Below are positions 26,306 to 36,302 of a stretch of DNA of 64,000 nucleotides, in pieces (position 1 is the stretch's first letter; every line of letters starts with the position of its first letter). The stretch is from Lachnospiraceae bacterium (GTDB taxonomy: Bacteria; Bacillota; Clostridia; Lachnospirales; Lachnospiraceae): the NCBI GenBank assembly GCA_017634455.1, contig JAGBNK010000036.1, forward strand, positions 1 through 64,000, given 5' to 3'. The notes under the pieces are model-generated. The model was not told the DNA's origin. It saw only the letters and a program-made list of their open reading frames with translations, and did not search any database. The translations under genes were made by a program, and so were the position numbers.

Positions 26306-27646
26306 ATGAGAAATAAGGCGTTTAAGAGAAAAATCTATGAAGAAATTCTTGAGTGGAAAAATAATCGTAGTGATAAGTATGCTCTTCTAATTAGAGGGGC
26401 GAGGCGTATTGGTAAGTCTACTATAGCGGAGCTGTTTGCAAAGAATGAGTACAAATCATATATATTGTTGGATTTTGCGCATGCCAGCAAAGAGATAATT
26501 GAATTATTTGAAGATACTTATAATCTGGATTTTTTCTTTTTGCAGTTACAGCAGCTGACTGGAACGAGACTTTATGAAAAGGAATCTGTAATTATATTTG
26601 ATGAAGTACAATTGCTTCCGAAAGCTAGACAAGCAATTAAGTATCTAGTGGCTGATGGAAGATATAATTATATTGAAACGGGTTCATTAATGTCCATATA
26701 GAAGAATACCAAGGATATTTTGATTCCAAGTGAAGAGTACAAAATAGATATGTATCCGATGGATTTCGAAGAGTTTCTATGGGCTATAGATGATGATGTG
26801 ACCGCTGAGACAATCAGAGTATTGCTATCAGAAAAGAAGGCTGCGGGAAATGTTTTGCATAGAAATCTAATGAGGATATTTAGACTGTACATGCTCGTTG
26901 GGGGTATGCCTCAGGCAATAGAAACATATTTGGAGACAAACAATCTACAAGCTGTAGATGAGACAAAAAGAAGCATTATAGATCTGTATGAAGAGGATTT
27001 TACTAAAATTGATAATTCGGGCTTAGCTGGAAATGTTTATGATTCTATACCTGCAAGTTTAAGTGGAAATGCATCGAGATATATATTTGCTAGTGCAAAA
27101 GAGGGAATGCGCGCAAATCAACTTTTTGATTTGTTACCTGATATGTTGAGTTCATATACGATTAATATTGCATATCATGCAAATGACCCTAGTGTAGGCA
27201 TGTCTTTGGAACGAGACTTGGAACACTATAAATTGTTTACATCAGATGTGGGATTGTTTATTACCCTGGCTTTTAAAGATAAAAAATACACGGAAAATAT
27301 TATATACAATAAATTGCTTTCGGATAAGCTTGAGGCGAATTTAGGATATGTATATGAAAATGTGGTTGCTCAAATGCTAAAGGCAAAGGGCAATAATCTG
27401 TTTTACTATACAATGAAAAGTGAAACATCTAATCATACATATGAGGTGGACTTTTTGACTTCAACAGGTGATAAAATATGTCCTTTTGAGATTAAATCTG
27501 GAAATTACAGATCACATAAATCGTTGGATGTATTTTGTGATAAGTTCAGCAGACGTATTAAAGATAAATATGTTGTTCATACGAAGGATTATAATTGGGA
27601 AAATGGGATTAATTATATTCCTGTTTATATGGTGCCATTTCTGTAG
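26306..27646 (+). pseudogene. AAA_14/DUF4143-type ATPase, interrupted by one amber codon
   Basis: The start is ATG 26306 (AAAGGAAG upstream); the frame would encode about 446 residues if codon 132 (26699-26701) were not TAG. Both halves stay in the same frame and no other lesion is seen. The first part has Walker A GARRIGKST near residue 33, Walker B VIIFDEVQLLP and sensor YIETGSL. The second has IDMYPMDFEEFLWA, typical of the family, and a C-terminal nuclease-like region (YEVDFL..CPFEIKSGNY) with the D..ExK pattern. Family members usually read SIKKN where this reads SI-stop-KN, so AAG to TAG is the simplest change. It may be a recent pseudogene, a suppressed stop, or two reinitiated polypeptides (TTG at 26720). 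Biological role is unknown; mobile and defence-linked contexts are common. Confidence 0.8.
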
Positions 27647-27688
27647 GAAAATTAGAAGCATAAGTGGTTAAAAAATGGGGGATTGATT

Positions 27689-28288
27689 GTGAGTAATAAA
27701 TATGTGAAAGATGAATGGGGAAAGCCTGGAACTTATAGCAGTGGTAAAAAGGAGGAAAGGAAAACTCGACCGATATATGCACCAGGTGGTTACTATGATG
27801 ATGTTAGACATAGTGCTTATCAACAGCCAAATCCAAGATATGTAAAAGGCAAAAAGAAATCTTTTGCAAAGAGATTGCTTTGGGGAATCATTATTATTAT
27901 ATTAATCATTTATATTAACGGCGTAATGTCTGATAAAGGAATGTTAAAAAATAATAATATAAAATATGACGATAATGGTATAGGAATTAATTTCAATTAT
28001 CATTTGACTAGAATGATATTTTCTTCTGAGGAATCTCCAGAGACGGAAGTAGCGATTAGAGATTTTTTGAACATATATCAGATAGAGTATTCAAATTTAT
28101 ATTATGATGTAGAGAATAAAGGGTATGTTGTTGAACTAGATCATAATACTGTATTTCTTAGTGAGGAAGATGTGAAAGCGAAAGCACAGGAAATTCAAGG
28201 AAATGTAACCACATATTGTTACGGAAAGGGTTTTAATTTTGGAATCAATTCTGCAATGGTAGAATATGGATACAATAGATTGAAGTAA
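27689..28288 (+). CDS. single-pass membrane protein, unknown function
   Basis: The product has 199 residues from GTG 27689, chosen because GGGGG (27677-27681) lies seven bases before it; TTG 27683 is also in frame. The first 55 residues are polar and basic (cytoplasmic). One membrane helix (about 56-75, LLWGIIIIILIIYINGVM) and an extracytoplasmic domain of about 120 residues follow. It lies 40 bases after the broken ATPase gene and may be in its transcript. No family was recognised. Confidence 0.6.
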   Translation: MSNKYVKDEWGKPGTYSSGKKEERKTRPIYAPGGYYDDVRHSAYQQPNPRYVKGKKKSFAKRLLWGIIIIILIIYINGVMSDKGMLKNNNIKYDDNGIGINFNYHLTRMIFSSEESPETEVAIRDFLNIYQIEYSNLYYDVENKGYVVELDHNTVFLSEEDVKAKAQEIQGNVTTYCYGKGFNFGINSAMVEYGYNRLK

Positions 28289-28314
28289 GGATAGTGAGAA
28301 AAGATTTATCTACA

Positions 28315-28347
28315 AGAATGCGCCTTGTTTTGGTGCATTCTTTTTTT
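28315..28347 (+). terminator. rho-independent terminator
   Basis: AGAATGCGCC pairs with GGTGCATTCT (one G-T pair), followed by TTTTTTT. It ends the membrane protein transcript. Confidence 0.88.
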
Positions 28348-28383
28348 ACTGTTACTTAAGGAGGAAAGGAGCATGGCTGCACA

Positions 28384-28417
28384 AAAATAACCCCCTGCCA
28401 GTATAACCGGTAGGGGG
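28384..28417 (-). terminator. major pilin terminator
   Basis: On the minus strand CCCCCTACCGG pairs with CTGGCAGGGGG around a short loop, followed by TTATTTTT. It ends the pilin transcript 18 bases after the stop. In 28289-28434 nothing else is seen. Confidence 0.85.
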
Positions 28418-28434
28418 CGAATATTTTTTATACT

Positions 28435-28797
28435 TTACTGAGCAACAACTTTTTCGTTAGTAGAATCCCATTTAACTTCCCAATAATCAGCTGCTGCAGC
28501 ACCTGCTGGAGCTTTAATGTCTGCAGCTGCAAAACCTGCTGGCCAATCAATTGTAGTCTGCCAATCTGCCTTAGTTTGCTTTTGAGCTACTTTAATTGTT
28601 TTTGCAGTATCACCAGTAAGTACGCTAGAAGTTACTTCTGCATATGCTGCTCTTAAATTTGCAGCGTCAACTGCCTCTCTTGATTTCTCTAACTGTGATG
28701 TGAAAATTGGGATAGCGATTGCTACCAATACGGCGATGATTGCTACAACTATAAGCAATTCAGCCATTGTAAATCCCTTTTTATTCATTTTCTTCAT
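28435..28797 (-). CDS. pilA: major type IV pilin
   Basis: The product has 120 residues. It has a short basic leader (MKKMNKKG), a class III cleavage site after Gly8, and a mature start FTMAELLIVVAIIAVLVAIA with Glu at +5, the classic pilin N-helix. The globular part (about 80 residues) is Ala-rich and lacks a cysteine pair. Start at 28797 follows AAAGGAGGA. It is single-gene, opposite in strand to the minor pilin operon, with its own promoter and terminator. This fits a highly expressed main subunit. PilD (21.6 kb) should process it. Confidence 0.95.
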   Translation of the reverse strand: MKKMNKKGFTMAELLIVVAIIAVLVAIAIPIFTSQLEKSREAVDAANLRAAYAEVTSSVLTGDTAKTIKVAQKQTKADWQTTIDWPAGFAAADIKAPAGAAAADYWEVKWDSTNEKVVAQ

Positions 28798-28862
28798 AAG
28801 TCATTCCTCCTTTTAATGGTCATATAGTTTATAGTTTGGTGCGACCATCTCTTCTTATATAT

Positions 28863-28891
28863 AGAATACTATTTTTTGATGGTGGCTTCAA
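28863..28891 (-). promoter_or_regulatory. promoter of the major pilin gene
   Basis: On the minus strand TTGAAG (28886-28891), a 17-base spacer and TATTCT (28863-28868). This leaves a leader of about 60 bases before the pilin start. Confidence 0.5.
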
Positions 28892-29057
28892 GAGAAATCA
28901 GACAATTTCGTTATTTCTCTCATTAACTATATCGTGGTTTATGTCGAAAAACTTAATAGAAGGATAGAAAATAATGAAAAAACCCGCCGAATCTATTCAA
29001 AGAATAGGCAGAAAATGGTAAACTAAACATAGGAAAGTATATTTTTTATGCGATATA

Positions 29058-29075
29058 TAGAATGTGCACATTCTA
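29058..29075. promoter_or_regulatory. 18-bp perfect palindrome before the giant pilin gene
   Basis: TAGAATGTGCACATTCTA is fully self-complementary and lies 27 bases before ATG 29103. It is placed where a repressor or a leader RNA structure would affect the minor pilin operon. The rest of the divergent 305-base gap (28798-29102) holds the pilin promoter and no clear plus-strand -35. Confidence 0.5.
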
Positions 29076-29102
29076 ATTACAGATAGATTGGGGAGTTTGC
29101 AA

Positions 29103-32100
29103 ATGAATACAAGAAGTTTCATTAACAAACATAATAGAGACAGACTCACAAAGGGTTACACAATGGCAGAAGTTCTTATGGTTGTGGCAATCATGGGAAT
29201 ACTGGCGGCGGTAGCCTTTTTGGGTATTTTTGCATTAAGAAGAAATATGAAGCAGACTCAGGCTGACAAGAATGCAGAGATTATTTTCGAAGCTGCTCAG
29301 CGCCAGCTGGTTTCTGTGGTTGCTTTCGATGCAGATTCTACAATTACTCTCACTTCTAAGGACAGAGCCAATGGCATTATGGAGCCAGTGGGAATTCCTG
29401 ATGTTAATCCAGATGATTACAATATGATTACTGCCAATCCAGGAACTGACAGAGGTTCCATTCAAACCCTTCTCTTAGAAGGTCAGGTAGCTGATGATCT
29501 CTATGCAGACGGATGGGTAGTGGAGTATGACAATATAAGTCTACAGGTTAAATCAGTATTTTACTTTGAGGATGGAACATATGGTGATTTCTATAATGAT
29601 GTAAATACTAATCAAACTCTGCGCCAAAATCGCGCGAAGCGTCTCGAATATCAGAAAGAAAACAAAAAAGTAGTTGGATACTTCGATGGTTCCACATCTT
29701 CAATGAATGACAACAAAGTAAAGGTATACGGAGTTGCCAAGATTGAAAATGGTGAGGAGCTGAAGGCCAAGGTTGCTGTATGTGCTACCGGTTCAGAAGC
29801 CAAGGACAAGGAATATCTCCTGACTATTACAACAACAGGAGTGAATTCTGGTGCCAAGGCAGTACAGCAGATTAAGCTTACAAATCTTATGATGGATCCT
29901 TGGACCAAGATGCGTACATCCAGCGTGACAATTGTCCTTGATAGCTTGAAGAACAACATGCAGTTCAAGGATACATATGGTTCTATTGCAGATGATGGAA
30001 TAGGATTCCTGACAGACTCAACCAATGGTTTCATTACCATAAATGGATTTGGACAGATTCTCAATACTGATGGCACAATTACAGATAGAAACTTCATTCC
30101 TGGTGAGGATGTAGAAATATCTGTTTCTGCTGAAACAACTGACCATGCATTTACAGATTCTATGTCAGAGGTGAAGGTTACTACCAACTCATTGTACTAT
30201 TCTAAGTCTAATGACCATGGCACTTATACAGCAGATGTGAAATGTGGTAGACATTTACAGAATTTAGATGTAGCTACATCAGGACTTGACTTGCAGGATT
30301 TCCTTACAGCTATGAAGTCAGAGAACTTCACAGAGATGAAGGCTGTACAGGTTGATGATATTGATTTCACAGGTGATGAATGGCGCGACACATATGAGTC
30401 AGGTGGCTCGGTTCGCAAATTTATCCCTATAACAAATAGATATTTGGAATCATACTCTGGCGGCAGCAAAGTCGGAGAGTACTTCATTAAACGACTGATT
30501 GTGGATACAGCAGGCCAAACCAATGCAGGTCTTTTCTCAGAATTCACAGGAGACAAGATAGAATATGTAACTCTTATTGATGAACAGATCAAGGGTTCTG
30601 CTTCTACGGCAAATGGTTCTATAGGTGGATTGGTTGGTAGCATTCCAGATGGCATCGGCAAGGTGAAGGTTAATGGATGCCAGCAGTATATGAGTGCTGA
30701 TACATACAATCAGGGAATGGACGCAGCAAAATCTGATTGGATGAATGGTGCGAGAAATATTGGTGGCTTAATTGGAGAGTCTGGCAGAGAGCTTGAGATT
30801 TCTCTATCTTCTGCTTCGACAGTAATCACAGGCGCGACTCAATATGCAGGTGGTCTTGTGGGAAATGCTGCAAAGGTTACTCTTAATAAATCTTATGCAG
30901 ATTGCTACTTAGGTGGAAGCAATATCGGTGGCTTGATAGGAAGCTGTGCTGATACATCAACAATTAACGGATCATTTAGTGCAGGTTTTGTAATTGACCA
31001 GGCATTAGCAGCAGGTGGCAAGATTGCAGGTATGACCACATCTTCTGTAGCTTCAGTTACTGATTCATATACAGTATTCAGCTTCGGAGGAGTGCTTGAT
31101 TATCCTGCGCCAGCAACATTTTACACAACAGTTGCAGGAACTGCGGAGCAGTCAGCTCTATATTATGTGCCAGCAAGCTTTGACATCCCTCAGAGCAACA
31201 AGATTGGTTCAGACAGAAGTGCCAGCGCTATGAAGGATTCAACCAAGACCGGATTTGGTTCTGGAATATTTGCCTTCCGTACAGACACATCTTACGGATT
31301 CAATTCAGTTCCATATAAATTGACTGATGGCACAGCATCTCTGGTGGGATATGCTTATCCTATGATTATTTTGGAAAATGGTAAGACTCTCAACCAATAT
31401 GGTGACTGGCATGATGCAATCAGCAGACTGACAGTTAGATTCCTCTACAGCGACCAGGCTTTGGAACTTAAGGATGCAGGAGAAATCACATTGGCGGATC
31501 CACTTATTCCTACTAATGATGGTAAATATTATTTCACAGAAGATTATGCTAATGCTATAGTAGCGCACCAGGAGATTCAGGAATATACCAATGCATTTAT
31601 CCCACAGCAGAACTATCAGCTGGCAGGTCGTGAGAAGGCAATTCTATACTGGGAGTTCACATACGAGGGACAGACATATTACTATGTGCCAGATAGCGCA
31701 GATAGTTATTTCCCAACAGACGGTGGTAGAAAATATCGCGGCAAGATATATCTGGCAAGTGATTGCTTCTACAATATTATGGCGGGAAATGTAGCTCCTT
31801 GGGAGGGCGTGACTCCACGCAATATTAATAACCCTTTGGAATCAGTGACACAAAGCATTGATGTGTATGCCAGATTCTATATGACAGATACAATTCAGTA
31901 TGTGCGCATGCACTACCGTATCTATAATGACAATACCAGAACTACATCTATCGGTAGATACATCGGTAGAGCAGTTGTTGTGAAGACTGGTAATAAGTAC
32001 ACAATTACCACGGAAGCACATTCTAATGTAGGTGGATATCATTTCTTTGGATGGGCTACTACAGAAAATGGTTGGGATGCTGGATTGAATTCCACAATTC

Positions 32101-35100
32101 TGCCATCAGAAATTGCTCAGGAACAGGCGCAGACTCTTACAATTACGACTGATGTAATTGAACGGGGAGATGTATATGCTATCTATGAGAAGATTGATAA
32201 TTATCCGGTAAATGTAGAATTCTGTGCATATGATTCCAACAATGATGGATGGGGCTCTTCTATATATCAGCCTCAGTACAATACATATTCTACTGAGGAC
32301 TGGGTTGGCGGTTCATATACCAGACGCATCTATTTGCCAAAGACTGCTGATGTAGTAGGTTATGATTTGCACAAATATAATGATACCGATGAATACAAGG
32401 CTCTATTCTTTGCTGCGGACGGAACAAGAGATGAAGCAAAAGATATAGACATACAGTATGATACCTCTAGTCATATATCATTGCAGGCTGCCCTTGCTGC
32501 GGGAGCTGCTTATGTAGAGATAGATATTACAGCACCTGGTACATATGTAGTAACTTACAGAGGCCAGGGAGCGAGATATTATAGAGTTGATAAATATTAT
32601 CTCAATACAGTTAGTGGTGGAAATGCTTATACATATCATGATACCCAGCAGAAAGAGCGTATTGGAGTGACTTATGATGATGGTATCGTAGGTAGCAATA
32701 TTTCTAATGATAAATTGCTTCCTGACGATGACGGATTCGAGCTGGATCACTATGGCGCATCTCATACACCGCTTATTGGAAATGTAGGCGACAATGAGAC
32801 TTATGTATGTCAGGCTTACTATAGAAGAAAACAGTTTGAGATGTTCTACGATTTAAATGGTGGAACATACAATGATGGCTCAATCAAAGGCTATCATACA
32901 TTTGAGGAAGTACCTTATGGTATGCCTCTGGCAAATGTAGGCTTTATTAACCAGACAACAACAGGAGCAATTCAACTTAACATGTCTGGTTGTGAATTCG
33001 GTGGATGGGTATATTATAAATACGCAGAGGTAATGGATAGAGGCTCATATGACGGACTGACAGCATATACCGCTGCTACTATGCCAAAGGAAGCAATGAT
33101 TGCAGTAGCTCAGTGGCATATAGGTGCGAATACTCCAGTGCGTTTAGAAATATATCGTCAGGATAGAACAAATGAGCTTGTTGGAACTAGCTTTAATGAT
33201 TTGGCAGTACCAAATGAGAATAAGACTTACCTTTTACAGAAGTCAATGGATATAACCTCTGCGGCCAATACTGTAGCGAAAAAACAGGCACTTTTAAACA
33301 CGACAAGTCTGACAAACTTAATTAGTACAATTAATACAAATGCATACAGACAGAGCATCAATAACATTGATGGGACAAACGGACAGGAAATGGTTCGCCT
33401 GATGAATGGAAATGAGACACAGTATTACTTTGATGCAGGAACAGTATCATTGCCTTGGAGTACAATTAAACCTTCCCTTGAAAATGGCACATTGGTAGTC
33501 AGACTGTATTATGATAGAAAAGTGATTACAATGAATTTAGATTATGGTTCTGCTTCAAATTCAAATAGTATGAATCAGTATGCTTATCGTGATTTGAACA
33601 AGGCAGTAGCAAATATGGCTACAGATTCTAGAATTACAGTAGAATCGTATCAAAGTGGCGGCAGGACTCGCTACAGAATATTAATGAAGGCTTTGTATGG
33701 CGCTCACTTCGATGAACCACCATATGTATGGACAGATGAATTGTGGTTTAGAATTGGCTCGTCTTCAAGTTTGATGGATCATCCGGACAGCATTATCGAT
33801 GAAACTGCAACTTTAGGAGCGGCCATGAGTAATCCAAAAACTACTTGGACTTTTACCTATTACAGTACTAATTCAGGTAATAAAACATTAAAACTTTACA
33901 AGGAAAAAACGGATGGTATTGATACTACATCCCTTCAGATTGGTGGATCTGGTGACGCCCACGACTTTAAGCTTGCAAATCCAGATTACGCTTATCCGAG
34001 AAATAATAATGATTCTAGTTGGTTTGATGCTGGTACCTTCCATGGATATACAATCTGGGCTCGAAGCGTAAATGGAGGAGCATTGTCATCAGCGGCGGAT
34101 GGTGAGCATTATTCAATGTCACAAGCTTCAGAATTATACCTGATTAGAAAGAGTGGTATGAAAGTGCTGTGTGATGGAACTGTTGGAGCGGTTGATGGAA
34201 ACACAGTAACGAATGGAATAATATATGACAATACTTTTTACGATGATATTTTGACATTGCCTACAACAGTTACTCGTGCAGCAGATAATGATAAGTACAC
34301 TTTTGGCGGATGGTATGCTACATCGGATTTCTCTGGCAACCCAATAACACATGTTACTATGGATGATAGAGATATGCAGGTATTCGCTAAATGGATACCA
34401 AAGGACATTACACTCACATATCATCCTGAGTATCCGGATGTTAATGATAACTCAGCAATATTTACGGAGACTGCTAAATTTAATCGTGAGGTTGGAGCAC
34501 TCCATCAGTTTACAACTGCGGAAAATGGAAGAATCCTCGTGGATTCTACTGGAACATATTATAGATACAGACCTGACGGTGAAGACAGAGACAGTACTTA
34601 TCGTTTCGACGGATGGTGGCGCAAGGACCCTGTGACAGGTAAATACACAGTACAGGTTACAGGAAGCGAAGTATTATACGATGATAATACAGATGTATAT
34701 GCTAGATGGACTCAGGTTGCGGGATATGCTTATCTGAAGATTAGATGTGTACAGGTTGATAATACATCAATTGTTCATGAGGAAATGTCTGCTCACAAGA
34801 TATTGCTTGGTAGTCCTCAGTACATTTATGCACCACTTGTAAATGCTGCAACATGGAATCAGCCTGGAGAGGATTGGAGTGGATATTATCCAACTCAGAC
34901 TCGTGTGACTCAGACATTCTATGGAGAGGAACCTGAGATAGTATTCTACTATTCAAAGGGAACGGCATTGAATTACACTGTGAATTACTTCGTTACATTT
35001 AAGCCTTATGGCACAACTGGTGGTTCTGATGAGGAGATTACTCTCAAGACTCAGGAATACATCCAGTCAGTTAATTCGGCAGTGGTAGTTCCACCATTCT

Positions 35101-35534
35101 TTGATGGATATTATCTTACAAATGATGTGACAAGCGTGCCGGTTGCAAATAACGAGAGCGGCAAGATTATAGACTTCTACTATGAGCCAGATTTGCGAAC
35201 CATTCAAATGGTTGCCAAGACTCTCTACGGAAGTCACCAAAGCTTCCCAGAGATAGTTGTGGATGATTTGAAGTCTATATTTGACCTGTACCCAACAGCT
35301 CTGGCAGGTTACGAGTTAGTACCTATGTACAAGCTATATGATCTGCAGGGAAATGAAATCACACCGGATTACATACTTGCATCTGAGAAAGATTTCTACA
35401 TGCAGAATCTGCCAAACGGCACTTATAGAGCCCTTGGTAGAGTATATCTACAGAAGGATGGCGTAAATCTCATGGTATTGTGGGATAGCCCGAATTATGT
35501 AAACTTCATGATGGTAAATGATGACGGAGAGTAA
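29103..35534 (+). CDS. giant minor pilin / pilus-tip adhesin
   Basis: The product has 2143 residues. It starts at ATG 29103, with GGGGAG 10 bases upstream. Residues 1-18 are a basic prepilin leader ending KG, then YTMAEVLMVVAIMGILAAVAFLG with Glu at +5, so PilD should cleave it and its helix can pack in the pilus. The rest is extracellular. GLUG-type motifs (GGLVGS, GGLIGE, GGLVGN, GGLIGS) lie at about 505-615. InlB B-like (Listeria-Bacteroides) repeats occur at about 970-1030, 1245-1300 and 1700-1850, ending in motifs such as FGGWYA, FDGWWR, VFAKW and VYARW. No sortase signal is present. Ordinary pilins are 120-250 residues; here an adhesin is built onto a pilin stem. First of four minor pilin genes. 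Function in attachment is inferred. Confidence 0.9.
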   Translation: MNTRSFINKHNRDRLTKGYTMAEVLMVVAIMGILAAVAFLGIFALRRNMKQTQADKNAEIIFEAAQRQLVSVVAFDADSTITLTSKDRANGIMEPVGIPDVNPDDYNMITANPGTDRGSIQTLLLEGQVADDLYADGWVVEYDNISLQVKSVFYFEDGTYGDFYNDVNTNQTLRQNRAKRLEYQKENKKVVGYFDGSTSSMNDNKVKVYGVAKIENGEELKAKVAVCATGSEAKDKEYLLTITTTGVNSGAKAVQQIKLTNLMMDPWTKMRTSSVTIVLDSLKNNMQFKDTYGSIADDGIGFLTDSTNGFITINGFGQILNTDGTITDRNFIPGEDVEISVSAETTDHAFTDSMSEVKVTTNSLYYSKSNDHGTYTADVKCGRHLQNLDVATSGLDLQDFLTAMKSENFTEMKAVQVDDIDFTGDEWRDTYESGGSVRKFIPITNRYLESYSGGSKVGEYFIKRLIVDTAGQTNAGLFSEFTGDKIEYVTLIDEQIKGSASTANGSIGGLVGSIPDGIGKVKVNGCQQYMSADTYNQGMDAAKSDWMNGARNIGGLIGESGRELEISLSSASTVITGATQYAGGLVGNAAKVTLNKSYADCYLGGSNIGGLIGSCADTSTINGSFSAGFVIDQALAAGGKIAGMTTSSVASVTDSYTVFSFGGVLDYPAPATFYTTVAGTAEQSALYYVPASFDIPQSNKIGSDRSASAMKDSTKTGFGSGIFAFRTDTSYGFNSVPYKLTDGTASLVGYAYPMIILENGKTLNQYGDWHDAISRLTVRFLYSDQALELKDAGEITLADPLIPTNDGKYYFTEDYANAIVAHQEIQEYTNAFIPQQNYQLAGREKAILYWEFTYEGQTYYYVPDSADSYFPTDGGRKYRGKIYLASDCFYNIMAGNVAPWEGVTPRNINNPLESVTQSIDVYARFYMTDTIQYVRMHYRIYNDNTRTTSIGRYIGRAVVVKTGNKYTITTEAHSNVGGYHFFGWATTENGWDAGLNSTILPSEIAQEQAQTLTITTDVIERGDVYAIYEKIDNYPVNVEFCAYDSNNDGWGSSIYQPQYNTYSTEDWVGGSYTRRIYLPKTADVVGYDLHKYNDTDEYKALFFAADGTRDEAKDIDIQYDTSSHISLQAALAAGAAYVEIDITAPGTYVVTYRGQGARYYRVDKYYLNTVSGGNAYTYHDTQQKERIGVTYDDGIVGSNISNDKLLPDDDGFELDHYGASHTPLIGNVGDNETYVCQAYYRRKQFEMFYDLNGGTYNDGSIKGYHTFEEVPYGMPLANVGFINQTTTGAIQLNMSGCEFGGWVYYKYAEVMDRGSYDGLTAYTAATMPKEAMIAVAQWHIGANTPVRLEIYRQDRTNELVGTSFNDLAVPNENKTYLLQKSMDITSAANTVAKKQALLNTTSLTNLISTINTNAYRQSINNIDGTNGQEMVRLMNGNETQYYFDAGTVSLPWSTIKPSLENGTLVVRLYYDRKVITMNLDYGSASNSNSMNQYAYRDLNKAVANMATDSRITVESYQSGGRTRYRILMKALYGAHFDEPPYVWTDELWFRIGSSSSLMDHPDSIIDETATLGAAMSNPKTTWTFTYYSTNSGNKTLKLYKEKTDGIDTTSLQIGGSGDAHDFKLANPDYAYPRNNNDSSWFDAGTFHGYTIWARSVNGGALSSAADGEHYSMSQASELYLIRKSGMKVLCDGTVGAVDGNTVTNGIIYDNTFYDDILTLPTTVTRAADNDKYTFGGWYATSDFSGNPITHVTMDDRDMQVFAKWIPKDITLTYHPEYPDVNDNSAIFTETAKFNREVGALHQFTTAENGRILVDSTGTYYRYRPDGEDRDSTYRFDGWWRKDPVTGKYTVQVTGSEVLYDDNTDVYARWTQVAGYAYLKIRCVQVDNTSIVHEEMSAHKILLGSPQYIYAPLVNAATWNQPGEDWSGYYPTQTRVTQTFYGEEPEIVFYYSKGTALNYTVNYFVTFKPYGTTGGSDEEITLKTQEYIQSVNSAVVVPPFFDGYYLTNDVTSVPVANNESGKIIDFYYEPDLRTIQMVAKTLYGSHQSFPEIVVDDLKSIFDLYPTALAGYELVPMYKLYDLQGNEITPDYILASEKDFYMQNLPNGTYRALGRVYLQKDGVNLMVLWDSPNYVNFMMVNDDGE

Positions 35535-35539
35535 GAGAT

Positions 35540-36301
35540 ATGTATAAACAGATTAAGAGAAAACTTCATAGCAGAGATGGAGCATCCATATCTTTTGCCT
35601 TCTTTGCCTTTATAGTGGCAGCAGTTGTATCACTTGTCATAATTGCAGCAGCTCTTTCCAACGCGGTGAAGCTTCGTCAGGAGAGGGCAAATGAACAGGC
35701 TTATCTGGTAGCTGAATCAATTGCTTATGCATTGGCTGATCAGATGGTATCTACAAGTAATGAGACTGCACCTGCTGGAAGTGCCAAGGAATATACCAGC
35801 AGATATGTGAGAATTGCAGAGGTGGCTGGGTCTGGTGGCAGTACAGTAGTATCGTCTACAGCTGCAACTGAAGGGCTTGATGTATTTGCAGAACCTTTTA
35901 AATCAGTGACAGAGGATTTGTGCAAAGCCAGATATGAAGCTGTGAAAGCTGGAACTGCAGGACTTCCGGTAAATGCTACAACTTCTACGGATATCAATAT
36001 TCAGGTGTCCAATATTGTAGCAGCCTCAGGGAATAAGTTATCTGATTCTGTGGCAGATACAATCAACAGTAGTGACACCAAGATATCTTGTTATATGCCT
36101 GAGGCAGAATTGATATCAACCGGTGGAAGCGTAAATTATGATGTGGCTGATTATTATGACATGGAATATCTTATAGAGGTGCCAATCTCAGCTGGCAAGA
36201 CATATAAGTGTAGACTTCATATGGATGCTGCTATTAAAAACAATGGTAGTGCGACTTATGTATATTGGCCTACTTATAATCTGTTAAAGGGGGCTGAGTA
36301 A
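35540..36301 (+). CDS. PilX/GspK-like minor pilin lacking Glu5
   Basis: The product has 253 residues. A basic leader (RKLHSRDG) precedes ASISFAFFAFIVAAVVSLVI, a prepilin-like site with Gly14 at -1. Position +5 is Phe, not Glu. Minor pilins that sit at the very tip (GspK/PilX type) also lack Glu5, which fits a tip-cap role. The mature part is Ser/Thr/Ala-rich and mostly extracellular. The gene starts five bases after the giant pilin stop and is two bases before the next gene. Confidence 0.8.
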   Translation: MYKQIKRKLHSRDGASISFAFFAFIVAAVVSLVIIAAALSNAVKLRQERANEQAYLVAESIAYALADQMVSTSNETAPAGSAKEYTSRYVRIAEVAGSGGSTVVSSTAATEGLDVFAEPFKSVTEDLCKARYEAVKAGTAGLPVNATTSTDINIQVSNIVAASGNKLSDSVADTINSSDTKISCYMPEAELISTGGSVNYDVADYYDMEYLIEVPISAGKTYKCRLHMDAAIKNNGSATYVYWPTYNLLKGAE

Positions 36302-36302
36302 G

